A program made the position numbers and the translations under genes. DNA of 64,000 nucleotides from AC-49 sp963766605 (GTDB lineage Bacteria; Actinomycetota; Thermoleophilia; Solirubrobacterales; Solirubrobacteraceae): positions 310,001 to 374,000 of the forward strand of contig CAVYAT010000003.1 of assembly GCA_963766605.1 (NCBI GenBank), in the 5' to 3' direction. Below are positions 17,472 through 25,995 of this stretch, piece after piece; the stretch's first letter is position 1, and each line of letters starts with the position of its first letter. The notes below the pieces were generated by a model, which searched no databases, was not told the origin of the DNA, and worked only from the letters and a program-made list of their open reading frames with translations.

Positions 17472-19349
17472 CTAGCGAGACGAGTGCTGCCGGCGTGCTC
17501 GGGCGTCCGGCAACATCGGCCCGTCGCCGGCCGGATCGAGTACGTCGGCGGTGAACCAGTCGTAGCGACCGTGCAGCAGCTTCTGGGCGGCGGCGTAGCG
17601 GTCGCTGTCGTCGTTGTGCCACAGCGCCTCGAACAGCAGATCAGTGCGGCGGCGGGCCTGGCGGCAGAACAGGTCGGCCAGCTCGAACGCCCCCTCGGAG
17701 CGCTCGGGACGCTCGCGCGCCAGCGTCTGCGCGTACGTGCACGTCGCGGCAATCGCAAACAGCTCGGCGCCGATGTCGACGACCCGTCCCAGCAGCTCGC
17801 CCTTGTGCTCGAGCTCCGAGCCGTGGACGCCCATCAGGGCGAACGTGTGGCGCGCGAGCTTGCGCGCGTGGCGCTCGGTCCACCGCAGATGGCCGGCCAG
17901 CGCGCCGAAGTCGGCGAACGCGTCGGGCCGCTGGCCCGGCCCGACGGCAAGGCCCGGCAGCCAGCCGGCGTAGAACCGGCTCGCGCCGAGCGCCGCCTTG
18001 GCGCGAGCTCGCAGGGCGGCATCGCTGTCAAGCACGTCGCCCGCCGCTTCGAGGTGCCGGTCCAGCGCCTCGCGGGCGATCATCAGGTGCATGATCTCGG
18101 TCGAGCCCTCGAAGATCCGGTCGATCCGCCCGTCGCGCAGCATCTGCTCCGCCGGCACCGGCTTCTCGCCGCGTGCCGCGAGCGAGTCGGCCGTCTCGTA
18201 GGCGCGGCCGCCGCGGATCTGCACCATCGCGTCGACGGCCTGCCACGCCATCTCCGACGCGTAGAGCTTGGCGATCGCCGCTTCGATGCGGATGTCGTTG
18301 CGCTCGTCGTCGGCCATCCGGCTCGACACGTCGACAACCGCCTCGAGGCCGAACGCCGTTCCGGCGATGAACGCGAGCTTCTGGGCGATCGGGTCGTGCT
18401 CACCGATCGGCTTGCCCCACTGCTCGCGCTCGGCCGCCCACTCGCGCGCGACCTTGAGCGCGTACTTGGTCGACCCGGCGGCCATCGCGGGGAGCGACAG
18501 ACGTCCGGTGTTGAGCGTCGACAGCGCGATCTTGAGACCCCTGCCGACCTCGCCGACGACAGACGCCTCGGGTACGAGCACGTTGTCGAACTCGGTGACC
18601 GAGTTCTCGATCCCGCGGATTCCCATGAAGGCGTTTCGGTGGGTGACGGTCACGCCGTCGAGGTCGGTCGGGCAGATGAACGCGGTGATGCCCTCTCCAG
18701 GGACGACCGCCATCACGACGACGACGTCGGCGATCGCGCCGTTGGTCGCCCACAGCTTCGTGCCGGTGATGCGAAAGCCGTCACCGTCGCGGACGGCCTG
18801 GGTCGACATCCGGGCCGGGTCGGAGCCGACGTCGGGCTCCGTCAGCAGGAACGCGGAGATCTCGTCGCGGGCGACCTTCGGCAACCACTCGCTCTTCTGC
18901 GCCTCGGTGCCGAACAGCCGCAGCGGCTCGGGGACGCCGATCGACTGATGCGCCGAGAGCAGCGCGCCGAGGGCCGAGTGCCAGCCGCCGGCCAGGGCGA
19001 GCGCCGCGTTGTAGTGGACCTGCGACAGGCCGAGACCGCCGTACTGCGCCGGGATCTTCATGCCCATCGCGCCGAGCTCTTTCAACCCGTCGATGACGTC
19101 GCCGGGGATCTTCGCGTCGCGCTCGATCTGGGCCGGATCGACGTGCTCGGTCAGGTACGCGCGCAGGCGCACAAGGAAGCGCTCGCCCTCGGCGGCGCGC
19201 TGCGCGTCGACCTCGGGCTGGGGATGGATGAGGTCGAGCCGCATGTTGCCGAGGAACAGCTCGCGGCCGAACGACGGGCGCTCCCAGGCGGCCTCGCGGC
19301 TCTGCTCGGCGACCTGCCGGCTCTCTTCGTAGGTCGGGCTCGCGGACAC
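17472..19349 (-). CDS. Large acyl-CoA dehydrogenase family protein (VLCAD/ACAD9-like)
   Basis: 625 residues, about 240 longer than a simple acyl-CoA dehydrogenase, with a C-terminal helical extension like very-long-chain enzymes. N-terminal part: YGGLGLSQVHYNAALALAGG near residue 115. Middle: FLLTEPDVGSDPARM near 170, ITGTKLWATNGAIADVVVV near 193, FMGIRGIENSVTEFDNV near 244. IFEGSTEIMHLMIARE near 415 carries the catalytic Glu. The extension (residues about 430-625) is helical and charged. GTG at 19349 lies 6 bases after TAACCC, a weak -10. Divergent from the M48 peptidase gene. Likely acts on long acyl-CoA; substrate unproved. Confidence 0.85.
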   Translation of the reverse strand: MSASPTYEESRQVAEQSREAAWERPSFGRELFLGNMRLDLIHPQPEVDAQRAAEGERFLVRLRAYLTEHVDPAQIERDAKIPGDVIDGLKELGAMGMKIPAQYGGLGLSQVHYNAALALAGGWHSALGALLSAHQSIGVPEPLRLFGTEAQKSEWLPKVARDEISAFLLTEPDVGSDPARMSTQAVRDGDGFRITGTKLWATNGAIADVVVVMAVVPGEGITAFICPTDLDGVTVTHRNAFMGIRGIENSVTEFDNVLVPEASVVGEVGRGLKIALSTLNTGRLSLPAMAAGSTKYALKVAREWAAEREQWGKPIGEHDPIAQKLAFIAGTAFGLEAVVDVSSRMADDERNDIRIEAAIAKLYASEMAWQAVDAMVQIRGGRAYETADSLAARGEKPVPAEQMLRDGRIDRIFEGSTEIMHLMIAREALDRHLEAAGDVLDSDAALRARAKAALGASRFYAGWLPGLAVGPGQRPDAFADFGALAGHLRWTERHARKLARHTFALMGVHGSELEHKGELLGRVVDIGAELFAIAATCTYAQTLARERPERSEGAFELADLFCRQARRRTDLLFEALWHNDDSDRYAAAQKLLHGRYDWFTADVLDPAGDGPMLPDARARRQHSSR

Positions 19350-19385
19350 ATGGGCGGGTTACCCAAAGTCGTCTACGCTCAACGC

Positions 19386-20480
19386 ATGAGCACGACACCG
19401 GCCGAGGCCTACCGACTGACGGACATCTCGCCGAAGGCCTACGAGCATCCCGCCGACCGCGCGGCGACGGCGGCGCTCGCGTCGATTCCGTACATGGATC
19501 CGGTCGTGCGCAAGCTGATCTCGCTCGGGGAACGGCGCGTGCGCTCGATTCTGCTCGGAAGCTCTGTGCGCCTCGGGCAGGAACAGCTTCCCCGGATCTG
19601 GGCGCTGCACCACCAGGCCTACGACGTGCTCGACATCGAGCCGCTGCCCGAGCTCTACGTCATGCAGAACCCGGTCGCCAACGCGCTGACGATCGGCTCG
19701 AGCTCACCGTTCGTGCTCGCGTACTCCGAGGCCGTCCAGCTGCTCGACGACGACGGCATGCGCGTCGTCCTCGCCCATGAGGCGGGCCACGTCCTATCGG
19801 ACCACGGGCTGTACCGCACCGCGCTGGAGATTCTGATTCTGCTCGGCCGCGCGCCGATGATGCGCTTCCCGATCACGCCGATCGTGCTCGCCCTGATGGA
19901 GTGGTACCGGGCCAGTGAGCTGTCGTGCGACCGTGCCGCGGCGCTCGCCACGCGCGACCCTGAACTGGTCTGCCGCACCCTGATGTCAATCGGCTCGGGG
20001 CTTCCGGCCGGCGACCTCGATCTCAGCGCGTTCATCCGCCAGGCCGAGGAGTTCGACCAGGGCGGCGACCCGTGGGACTGGCTGTCGCGTCGCACGATGC
20101 AGCTCACGGTCACGCACCCGCTGATCGTCGGCCGCACCAGGCAGCTGCTCGACTGGGTGCGCTCAGGCGAGTACGACCGGATCGTCGGCGGCGAGTACAT
20201 GCGCCGTGGCGAGGAGCCGCCGTCGCGCGAGGCGGCGGCCGACGCGATGGACCACTACGGCGACCGCTTCAAGAACACGTTCACCGATGCCGCCAAGCAG
20301 ATGGAGACGGCCGGCAAGCAGGTCGCCGAGTGGCTCCAGACCGGCGGCGACTGGGTCCGCGGGACGGCAAATGCGGCCACGAAGGCCGCCCGGTCGCGCA
20401 AGGCGGGCGAGCCCGAGGAGCCGGGCGACGACGCCGACTTCGATCTCGACGACGACTTCGACGATCCCGCTGCTGGCTGA
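19386..20480 (+). CDS. M48 family zinc metallopeptidase
   Basis: 364 residues. VVLAHEAGHVLSDH near residue 128 holds the HExxH-type zinc motif (HEAGH), and ELSCDRAAAL near 178 supplies the third ligand region, as in M48 proteins. A hydrophobic stretch (ILILLGRAPMMRFPITPIVLALM) between the two could be a membrane hairpin. The C-terminal 80 residues are charged, ending in an acidic tail DFDLDDDFDD. No signal peptide. ATG at 19386 lies 6 bases after TACGCT, so a leaderless mRNA is likely; the frame is open far upstream only as an antisense artefact. Target proteins are unknown. Confidence 0.87.
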   Translation: MSTTPAEAYRLTDISPKAYEHPADRAATAALASIPYMDPVVRKLISLGERRVRSILLGSSVRLGQEQLPRIWALHHQAYDVLDIEPLPELYVMQNPVANALTIGSSSPFVLAYSEAVQLLDDDGMRVVLAHEAGHVLSDHGLYRTALEILILLGRAPMMRFPITPIVLALMEWYRASELSCDRAAALATRDPELVCRTLMSIGSGLPAGDLDLSAFIRQAEEFDQGGDPWDWLSRRTMQLTVTHPLIVGRTRQLLDWVRSGEYDRIVGGEYMRRGEEPPSREAAADAMDHYGDRFKNTFTDAAKQMETAGKQVAEWLQTGGDWVRGTANAATKAARSRKAGEPEEPGDDADFDLDDDFDDPAAG

Positions 20481-20524
20481 GGCTGCTACACGCAACGACA
20501 ACGTCGAGTCTGCGATGCTGCGCT

Positions 20525-20537
20525 TTGGTCAGACCAA
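20525..20537. promoter_or_regulatory. TTGGTC-A-GACCAA palindrome upstream of the carboxylesterase
   Basis: A perfect inverted repeat with 6-base arms and one central base, 31 bases before the esterase ATG. It closely resembles FadR-type FCD operators (TGGTCnGACCA). The FCD regulator at 9401 is the only such protein in the window, so it is a candidate binder; this is inference. Confidence 0.45.
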
Positions 20538-20568
20538 TCGCCTCCACGAGCGCTAGGAGCATGGGCAG

Positions 20569-22071
20569 ATGACGTTGGATCAGACGACGACGGGCACCGG
20601 TGCGGTGGTGGAGACGACCCTCGGGCCGGTCCGTGGCACGGAGGCCGACGGCGTTCACGCGTTCCTCGGAATTCCCTACGCCGCGCCGCCGTTCGGCGAG
20701 CGCCGGATGCGCCCACCCCAGCCCCACGAGCCGTGGACCGAAGTGCTCGACGCGACGCGCTACGGCGCCACGGTTCCCAAGTCGCAGTACCCGCCGCCGA
20801 TGAACCAGTGGCTGCTCGATCCAGAGATCGACGGCGAGGACTGCCTGAACCTCAACGTCTGGACCTCTGACCCGTCGGCCGGCGTCGGCATGCCGGTGTT
20901 CGTGTGGATCTACGGCGGTGGCTTCACCCAGGGCGCCAACTCGATCCCGACGTATGCGGGCACGAAGTTCGCGCGCGACGGCGTCGTCGGCGTGACCATC
21001 AACTACCGCCTCGGCGCCGACGGCTTCCTGGCCACCGGCGACGGGATCGCCAACTCTGCACTGCTCGACATGGTCGCGGCGCTGGAGTGGGTCCGCGACA
21101 ACATCGCCGCGTTCGGCGGCGATCCCGACCAGGTGACGATCGCCGGCGAGTCGGCCGGTGCGCTGGCGGTGTACGCGCTGATGGCGACACCGCGCGCCGA
21201 GGGGCTGTTTCACCGCGCGATCGCCCAGAGCGGTGGGCCGGTGTCGTTCTCGGCCCAGACCGGCGAGGCCGTCGCGAAGTGGCTGGCCGCCAAGCTGGGG
21301 ATCGAGCCGACCCGTGACGCGTTCGCCGCGGTGCCGATCCCCGATCTCCTGGCGGCCCAGCAGCAGCTGTCGACGGCCTCCCGGACCGGCGCGCTGGACC
21401 CGGCCGACTGGGGCGAGACCGGCCCGCCGCCGCTGCCGTTCGGCCCGATCGTCGACGGTGACGTGCTCCCCGAGCCGATCGCCGTTGCGATCGCGGGCGG
21501 GGCATCGGCCTCGGTGCCGCTGCTGGCCGGCTCCAACCTCGAGGAGGACCGCCTGTTCCTCGCGCCGTCGGGGATCCTCGATCGCGTCGACGAGGCGTTC
21601 CTGGCGCACGGCGCCGCCCGGCTCGGGCTCGGCAAGGACGGCGTCGACGCCTACCGCGCCGCGCAGCCCGACTTCTCACCGGCCGACCTGCTCGTCGCGA
21701 TCGGAACCGACGCGCGCTTCCGCCAGCCCGCGATCCGCACCGCCGAGACGCGTTTCGGCGGCCCGGCGCCGACGTTCCTCTACGAGTTCGCGTGGCGCAG
21801 CCCGGCGTTCGGCGGCATGTTTGGCGCTTGCCACGCGCTCGAGATCCCGTTCGCGTTCGACAACCTCGCGGCCGGCGGCCGCCTCGGGGGCGACCACCCG
21901 CCCCAGGAACTCGCCGACGTCGTGCACGCCGCGTGGGTCGGTTTCGCCGACGGCGCCGACCCCGGCTGGCCGGCCTACGACGGCGACACCCGGTCGACCA
22001 TGCGCTTCGACATGCCCGAGTCGGGCGTCGTCGAGAACCCGCGCGCGGCCGAGCGGGAGGCGTGGGGCTAG
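20569..22071 (+). CDS. Type-B carboxylesterase / lipase
   Basis: 500 residues, alpha/beta hydrolase of the carboxylesterase B family. Visible: GIPYAAPPFGERR near residue 38, EDCLNLNVWT near 88, WIYGGGFTQGAN near 113 (oxyanion hole), TIAGESAGALAVYALM near 191 (nucleophile Ser in GESAG), and a His region ACHALEIPFAFDN near 420. Hydrolyses carboxylic esters; no signal peptide is apparent, so probably cytoplasmic. ATG is preceded by AGGAG about 10 bases upstream. The stop shares CTAG with the convergent M14 peptidase gene. Confidence 0.88.
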   Translation: MTLDQTTTGTGAVVETTLGPVRGTEADGVHAFLGIPYAAPPFGERRMRPPQPHEPWTEVLDATRYGATVPKSQYPPPMNQWLLDPEIDGEDCLNLNVWTSDPSAGVGMPVFVWIYGGGFTQGANSIPTYAGTKFARDGVVGVTINYRLGADGFLATGDGIANSALLDMVAALEWVRDNIAAFGGDPDQVTIAGESAGALAVYALMATPRAEGLFHRAIAQSGGPVSFSAQTGEAVAKWLAAKLGIEPTRDAFAAVPIPDLLAAQQQLSTASRTGALDPADWGETGPPPLPFGPIVDGDVLPEPIAVAIAGGASASVPLLAGSNLEEDRLFLAPSGILDRVDEAFLAHGAARLGLGKDGVDAYRAAQPDFSPADLLVAIGTDARFRQPAIRTAETRFGGPAPTFLYEFAWRSPAFGGMFGACHALEIPFAFDNLAAGGRLGGDHPPQELADVVHAAWVGFADGADPGWPAYDGDTRSTMRFDMPESGVVENPRAAEREAWG

Positions 22072-22808
22072 GCAGGCCCAGCGACCGCGAGCACCGCGTG
22101 CACCTGTGCGGCGACGCCGGCCGGCGTCAGGGCCCCGGCCGGGAGCTCGACGACGAACGCGTTGCGACCGGGCAGCCGGTGGTTCTCCCAGCGGGCGACT
22201 GTCCCGGGCAGGACCGCGGTGCGCACGGCGCGCATGCCGGCGGTATGGGCGTAGCGCTCCATCAGCTCGGTGCTCGAGCCGCGCTGGAGGTCGACCCAGT
22301 CGAGGTGCTGGTGAAACCAGATCGACACGTCGGGTCGCTCCCTCACGATCAGCGTCTCCAGCGCGCGGGTCTCGGGCTCCGACGACGAGCGCGCACCCGA
22401 GTAGAAGATCCCGCTGAGCGGCCGCCAGCCCCACGGGAAGTTGCGGTTGAGGTCGACTCCGTGCGCATTCCCGCGCGTTCCGGCGGCGCAGCCGTCGGGG
22501 TTCGCCGCATCGAGCACGAGCAGCTGCGTGCCGGCCGGTGGGACAGCGTGGCGCAGCGCGCGGGTGACCGCGAGGCCGGCGCGCTCGGATCCGTGGATGC
22601 AGCCGACGACGAGCACCTTGTGCGGCGCCTCGGGGTCTCCGACGTGGACCACGCGCAACGGCCGGCCCTGCACCGACGTTCCGATCACCTCGCCGCTCAG
22701 CGGCGGGCCGCTCAGCGAGCCCGCGGCAGAGGGAACGACCGCGGCCACGAGGAGCGCCGCCCCGATCGCGAGCAGAGTTGACGACGGCATCGGTCGTTGA
22801 CTCTGCAC
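22068..22808 (-). CDS. Secreted M14-type zinc carboxypeptidase / murein peptide amidase-like
   Basis: 246 residues. An N-terminal signal peptide is visible (LLAIGAALLVAAVVPSAAG), predicting export. Zinc motif HGSE near residue 75 (VVGCIHGSERAGLAVTRAL), NPDGCAAGTRGNAHGVDLNRNFPWGW near 106, and catalytic Glu candidate VVELPAGAL near 220, as in M14 family proteins such as MpaA that cleave murein peptides. Starts considered: GTG 22808, or ATG 22790, which still leaves a complete signal peptide. It lies 5 bases after the lactonase-like gene, so the two probably form an operon. Confidence 0.82.
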   Translation of the reverse strand: MQSQRPMPSSTLLAIGAALLVAAVVPSAAGSLSGPPLSGEVIGTSVQGRPLRVVHVGDPEAPHKVLVVGCIHGSERAGLAVTRALRHAVPPAGTQLLVLDAANPDGCAAGTRGNAHGVDLNRNFPWGWRPLSGIFYSGARSSSEPETRALETLIVRERPDVSIWFHQHLDWVDLQRGSSTELMERYAHTAGMRAVRTAVLPGTVARWENHRLPGRNAFVVELPAGALTPAGVAAQVHAVLAVAGPA

Positions 22809-22813
22809 ACGCG

Positions 22814-23548
22814 CTAGTCGTAGTACCGCTCAAGCGACGCCCAGTTGCGGGCGTCGTGGCCGAACACGAGTAGCGCGTCGAGTTCGTCGGCGACCTCGTG
22901 CAGGCGCGTGACCGACGCGCGAGCCTGGTCGACATCGTGGAGCGCCCGCGGGGGGACGCGGCCGTCCCAGATCGCCTTGCTGTCCGAGGCGTCGGCGGTC
23001 AGGAGCACATGGCCGGTGGCGTCGAGCGTCAGGAGCACCGACACGTGCCCGGCCGAATGGCCCGGCGACGGGATCAGGCGCACGGCGCCGTCGCCGAACA
23101 GGTCGTGCTCGCCGTCGTAGGTCTGGAAGTCGAGGCCGGGATGGTCGAGGTCGGTCGGTATGTAGCCCCGGCGCCGGGGGTGCTCGCCGCGGGCCGAGGC
23201 AAGCTCGGTCTCGTGGACGACGACGGTCGCGTTGGGGAAGTGGCCGAGCGCACCGGTGTGATCGATGTGCAGGTGCGTCTGGACGACGTGGCGCACCGAG
23301 CCGGAGTGGACCCCGGCCCCGCAGATCTGCGCCTCGCAGTGCTGCTCCGGGGTCATGTGGACCTCGAACTGCTCGGCCAGCGGGCCCCAGTGACGCTGGG
23401 GGTCGTGGGCGACAGCGAGCGGGTTGCCGCCATCGACGACCACGTCGCCGTCGGGGTGGCGGATGAGGAAGAACGGCACCGGCACCTCGAGGCCGCCGAC
23501 GACCAGCGTGCCGCTGTCGAACAGATGCAGGGCCATGCCGGTCGTCAT
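22814..23548 (-). CDS. MBL-fold hydrolase of the N-acyl homoserine lactonase type
   Basis: 244 residues. Metallo-beta-lactamase fold with the dinuclear metal motif THLHIDHTGALGHF near residue 97 (HxHxDH), later ligands in PSPGHSAGHVSVLL near 160 and TADASDS near 185, and a C-terminal VFGHDA His. Length, the PFFLIRHPDGDVVVDGG N-terminus and motif spacing match AiiA/AttM-like quorum-quenching lactonases, which open the lactone ring of acyl homoserine lactones; other lactones are possible. ATG has TAGGAT 7 bases upstream (leaderless). Operon with the secreted M14 peptidase. Confidence 0.82.
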   Translation of the reverse strand: MTTGMALHLFDSGTLVVGGLEVPVPFFLIRHPDGDVVVDGGNPLAVAHDPQRHWGPLAEQFEVHMTPEQHCEAQICGAGVHSGSVRHVVQTHLHIDHTGALGHFPNATVVVHETELASARGEHPRRRGYIPTDLDHPGLDFQTYDGEHDLFGDGAVRLIPSPGHSAGHVSVLLTLDATGHVLLTADASDSKAIWDGRVPPRALHDVDQARASVTRLHEVADELDALLVFGHDARNWASLERYYD

Positions 23549-23562
23549 CCCGGAGATCCTAT

Positions 23563-23632
23563 GTTCAGCGCGGTTCAGGGGGCAGGTTCAGGGTCTCCCC
23601 CGATGTTCGGGGAGGTCCCGCGGCGGCAATCT
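23563..23632 (+). promoter_or_regulatory. GTTCAG repeats and CTCCCC/GGGGAG hairpin before a small ORF
   Basis: Three GTTCAG copies at 23563, 23573 and 23586 form direct repeats, followed by a hairpin-forming CTCCCC...GGGGAG pair near 23595-23614 and a weak -10 (CAATCT, 23627-23632) placed 6 bases before the small ORF ATG. The arrangement looks like a regulator array between the lactonase promoter and the small ORF; nothing identifies the binding protein. Confidence 0.3.
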
Positions 23633-23638
23633 GAACCC

Positions 23639-23809
23639 ATGCTCGCCACCACCCCCCAGATCCAGACCAGCACCTCTCCCGCCCAGCGCCACGAGTTCGC
23701 CTACCCCCGCGTCACGCCGGTCGCCGTCCGCGCCCACACGATCCTCGCGTCGTCGCTGGCCCGCCTCGCCGACTCGGCCCGGCCTGTCGTCCCGGCGCGC
23801 GCGGTCTAG
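23639..23809 (+). CDS. Small uncharacterised protein (56 residues)
   Basis: ATG with CAATCT 6 bases upstream. The product is Ala/Arg-rich with one amphipathic helix (RAHTILASSLARLADSARPV) and shows no recognised domain, signal peptide or membrane segment. Support comes from the leaderless-type start and from the stop codon sharing CTAG with the convergent regulator, a pattern seen at other convergent real gene pairs here. Could be a spurious frame; no homologue is recognised. Confidence 0.35.
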   Translation: MLATTPQIQTSTSPAQRHEFAYPRVTPVAVRAHTILASSLARLADSARPVVPARAV

Positions 23810-24741
23810 CCGCGGTTCATCAGCAGCCGCACGACCGTGCCCCGCTCGCCCGAGCGGATCTGCACGAGGTCGCACAGCTGATTGGCGATCCACAGCCCGC
23901 GCCCGTCGATCGCCGTCTGCGGCGGGCGGACGCGACCCGCGAGCGGCTCGACGATGCGCCCGCCGCTGTTGATCTCGCACGCCAGCACGCGCTCGTCGGT
24001 CCACAATCGGGCGAGGCCGCTGCCGCCGCCGTGGCGCACGCCATTGGTCGCGACCTCGGTCGCGGCGATCACGAGGTCGTCGACCCGCTCCCGTCGCAGG
24101 CCGGCGCGCTGGGCCTCGTCGGCGACGAGGCGCCGCAGCGCGGCGAGCTCGCCGATCGCGAACGCCATCTCGATCGCCGACGTCGGCGGCGACTCGAGCT
24201 CGCCGGCGAACGGCCCGCCATCGGCGGACGGATCGCCGCACGCTGCCCGGGCGCCTTCGCCGCCGCGGCCGGCCACCACCGGGTGGGTGCGGCGCGCGCC
24301 GGCGAGAACGTCGTCGTCGAGCCGCGTGACGTCGTAGGGACACAACAGCGACCACGACCCGGCGTCGGCGAACGCGAGGTTGAGCAGCGACTCGTGGCGC
24401 GTGCACTCGTCGATCTCGGCCGGCGAGCGCCCGGCCCAGATCGGCTCGCCGATGCCGCGGATGCCAGGGGCGGCCGCGTGGCCTTCGGCGAAGTCGCGCC
24501 ACGCCGGGATCAGGCGGGCCGGATTACGGCCGAACTGCTCCATCTCGGCGAACTCGACCCGCCCGGCGTCGGCGCCGAGCTCGCAACGCAGCAGTTCGAG
24601 GTTCGGCGCCGGCAGCGCGACCATGATCGCCTCGTCGGCCGCCAAGCCGTCGCGAACAAACGCGACCGTACCGGCGAGGAACTCGTCCGCATCGCAGTAC
24701 AACAGGGCGCTATGCCGTAGTCCGTGGCTATGTGCGCACAT
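23806..24741 (-). CDS. RsbA-like regulator: MEDS sensory domain plus HATPase anti-sigma domain
   Basis: 311 residues. The N-terminal half (residues about 8-165) resembles the MEDS/DcmR sensory domain: HSALLYCDADEFLAGTVAFV, then IMVALPAPNLELL and YDVTRLDDDVLAGA. The C-terminal half is an RsbW-type GHKL ATPase: EVATNGVRHGGG (N box) near residue 240 and AIDGRGLWIANQLCDLV (G1 box) near 285. Such proteins act as anti-sigma or signalling kinases in partner-switching networks. No sigma factor, STAS anti-anti-sigma or phosphatase gene is adjacent, so it is an orphan here. Confidence 0.82.
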   Translation of the reverse strand: MCAHSHGLRHSALLYCDADEFLAGTVAFVRDGLAADEAIMVALPAPNLELLRCELGADAGRVEFAEMEQFGRNPARLIPAWRDFAEGHAAAPGIRGIGEPIWAGRSPAEIDECTRHESLLNLAFADAGSWSLLCPYDVTRLDDDVLAGARRTHPVVAGRGGEGARAACGDPSADGGPFAGELESPPTSAIEMAFAIGELAALRRLVADEAQRAGLRRERVDDLVIAATEVATNGVRHGGGSGLARLWTDERVLACEINSGGRIVEPLAGRVRPPQTAIDGRGLWIANQLCDLVQIRSGERGTVVRLLMNRG

Positions 24742-24855
24742 CCTGAACTCGAATGTTTACCCCCACGGCGGCGGTATTACGCAGCGCGGGCAAGCATCTC
24801 TCTGTTTCGGGCTCGCTGGGTCAGCGAGCTCGGGCCAGCGCGACGTGGCAGGAGA

Positions 24856-25995
24856 TCACACCGTCGAGTCGTCGCCGAGCAGCAGCGTGACCTGGCTCGA
24901 CAGGACGCCGCCGTTGCCGTGCGCGACGGCGACGTGGGCATCGGGGACCTGACGCTCACCGCACTCGCCGCGCAGCTGGCGGACGGCCTCGACAAGTAGC
25001 AGCAGCCCGTACATGCCCGGATGGCAGTAGGACAGGCCGCCGCCGTTGGTGTCGATCGGCAGCGCGCCGCCGGGCGCGATGCGCCCGCCCGAGACGAAGT
25101 CGCCGCCCTCCCCCTTGGCGCAGAACCCGAGGTCCTCGAGGAACAGGATCGGCGTGATCGTGAACGCGTCGTAGAGCTCGACGAGGTCGACGTCGGCCGG
25201 CGTCAGCTTCGCCTCGGCGAACGCGCGGGCGCCCGACTGGACGGCCGATGTCGTCGTGAGGTTCGGCATCTCGGAGATGTGACGGTGACTGTGGGCCTCG
25301 GCCGCGCCGAGCACGTGGACGACCGGCTTGGCGAGCGACCGCGCGCGCTCTGCGCTCGTGACGATCGCCGCGGCTCCGCCGTCGGTGACGAGGCAGCAGT
25401 CGCGGACGGTGAACGGCTCGCAGACCATCGGCGCGCCCAGCACGCCGGCGATGTCAAGCGGATCGCGCGACCAGGCCTTGGGGTTCATCTGCGCCCACTG
25501 GCGTGCCGCCACCGCGACCTCGGCGAGCTGCTCGTGGGTTGTGCCGAACTCGTACATGTGGCGTGACGCGGCGAGCGCGTAGGCGGCGATCGGCAGCATC
25601 GGGTTGTAGGCGTCCTCGTACGGCGAGCCCTCGATCCCGCGCCGCGTGGCTCCGCGCGACGACCGCGGTGTCGCGCCGTAGGCGATCAGCGCGACCTCGC
25701 ACAGCCCGGCGCCGATCGCGGCGCGGGCGTGGTTGACGTGGGCCAGAAACGACGAGCCGCCGATATTCGTCGAGTCCGTGTAGGTGGGCTCGATGCCGAG
25801 GTGGGCACCGAGATCGAGCGTCGGCAGCGACAGCGGCCCGGCCGAGAACAGGCCGTCGACGTCGCCGGTGGTCAGCCCGCAGTCATCCAGCGCGCGCAGC
25901 GACGCCTGGACGGCGAGGTCCAACGGCCGGGTGCCGTGCTCGACCTCGCCGAGATCGGACTCGGCGACGCCGGCGATCGCGATGCCGGTGCTCAC
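24856..25995 (-). CDS. Thiolase-like protein lacking the nucleophilic cysteine (Ltp2/SCP2-thiolase type)
   Basis: 379 residues. Thiolase-superfamily fold of the lipid-transfer/SCP2 group: IAIAGVAESDLG at the N-terminus, ELYDAFTITPILFLEDLGFC near residue 285, NGGGLSYCHPGMYGLLLLVE near 325 and AHGNGGVLSSQ at the end. Where classical thiolases carry the nucleophilic Cys, this protein reads TNIGGSSFLAHVNHA, so no claisen-type Cys is present. Ltp2 relatives without it act as retro-aldolases on acyl-CoA side chains and need a DUF35 partner, which is exactly the overlapping upstream gene (GTGA, 4 bases). Substrate not known. Confidence 0.83.
   Translation of the reverse strand: MSTGIAIAGVAESDLGEVEHGTRPLDLAVQASLRALDDCGLTTGDVDGLFSAGPLSLPTLDLGAHLGIEPTYTDSTNIGGSSFLAHVNHARAAIGAGLCEVALIAYGATPRSSRGATRRGIEGSPYEDAYNPMLPIAAYALAASRHMYEFGTTHEQLAEVAVAARQWAQMNPKAWSRDPLDIAGVLGAPMVCEPFTVRDCCLVTDGGAAAIVTSAERARSLAKPVVHVLGAAEAHSHRHISEMPNLTTTSAVQSGARAFAEAKLTPADVDLVELYDAFTITPILFLEDLGFCAKGEGGDFVSGGRIAPGGALPIDTNGGGLSYCHPGMYGLLLLVEAVRQLRGECGERQVPDAHVAVAHGNGGVLSSQVTLLLGDDSTV

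Noticed and set aside
17094..19385. Possible long N-terminal extension of the M48 peptidase
   Set aside because: The frame is continuous, but the upstream part is antisense to two acyl-CoA dehydrogenases, and ATG 19386 has a leaderless-type -10 at the right spacing.
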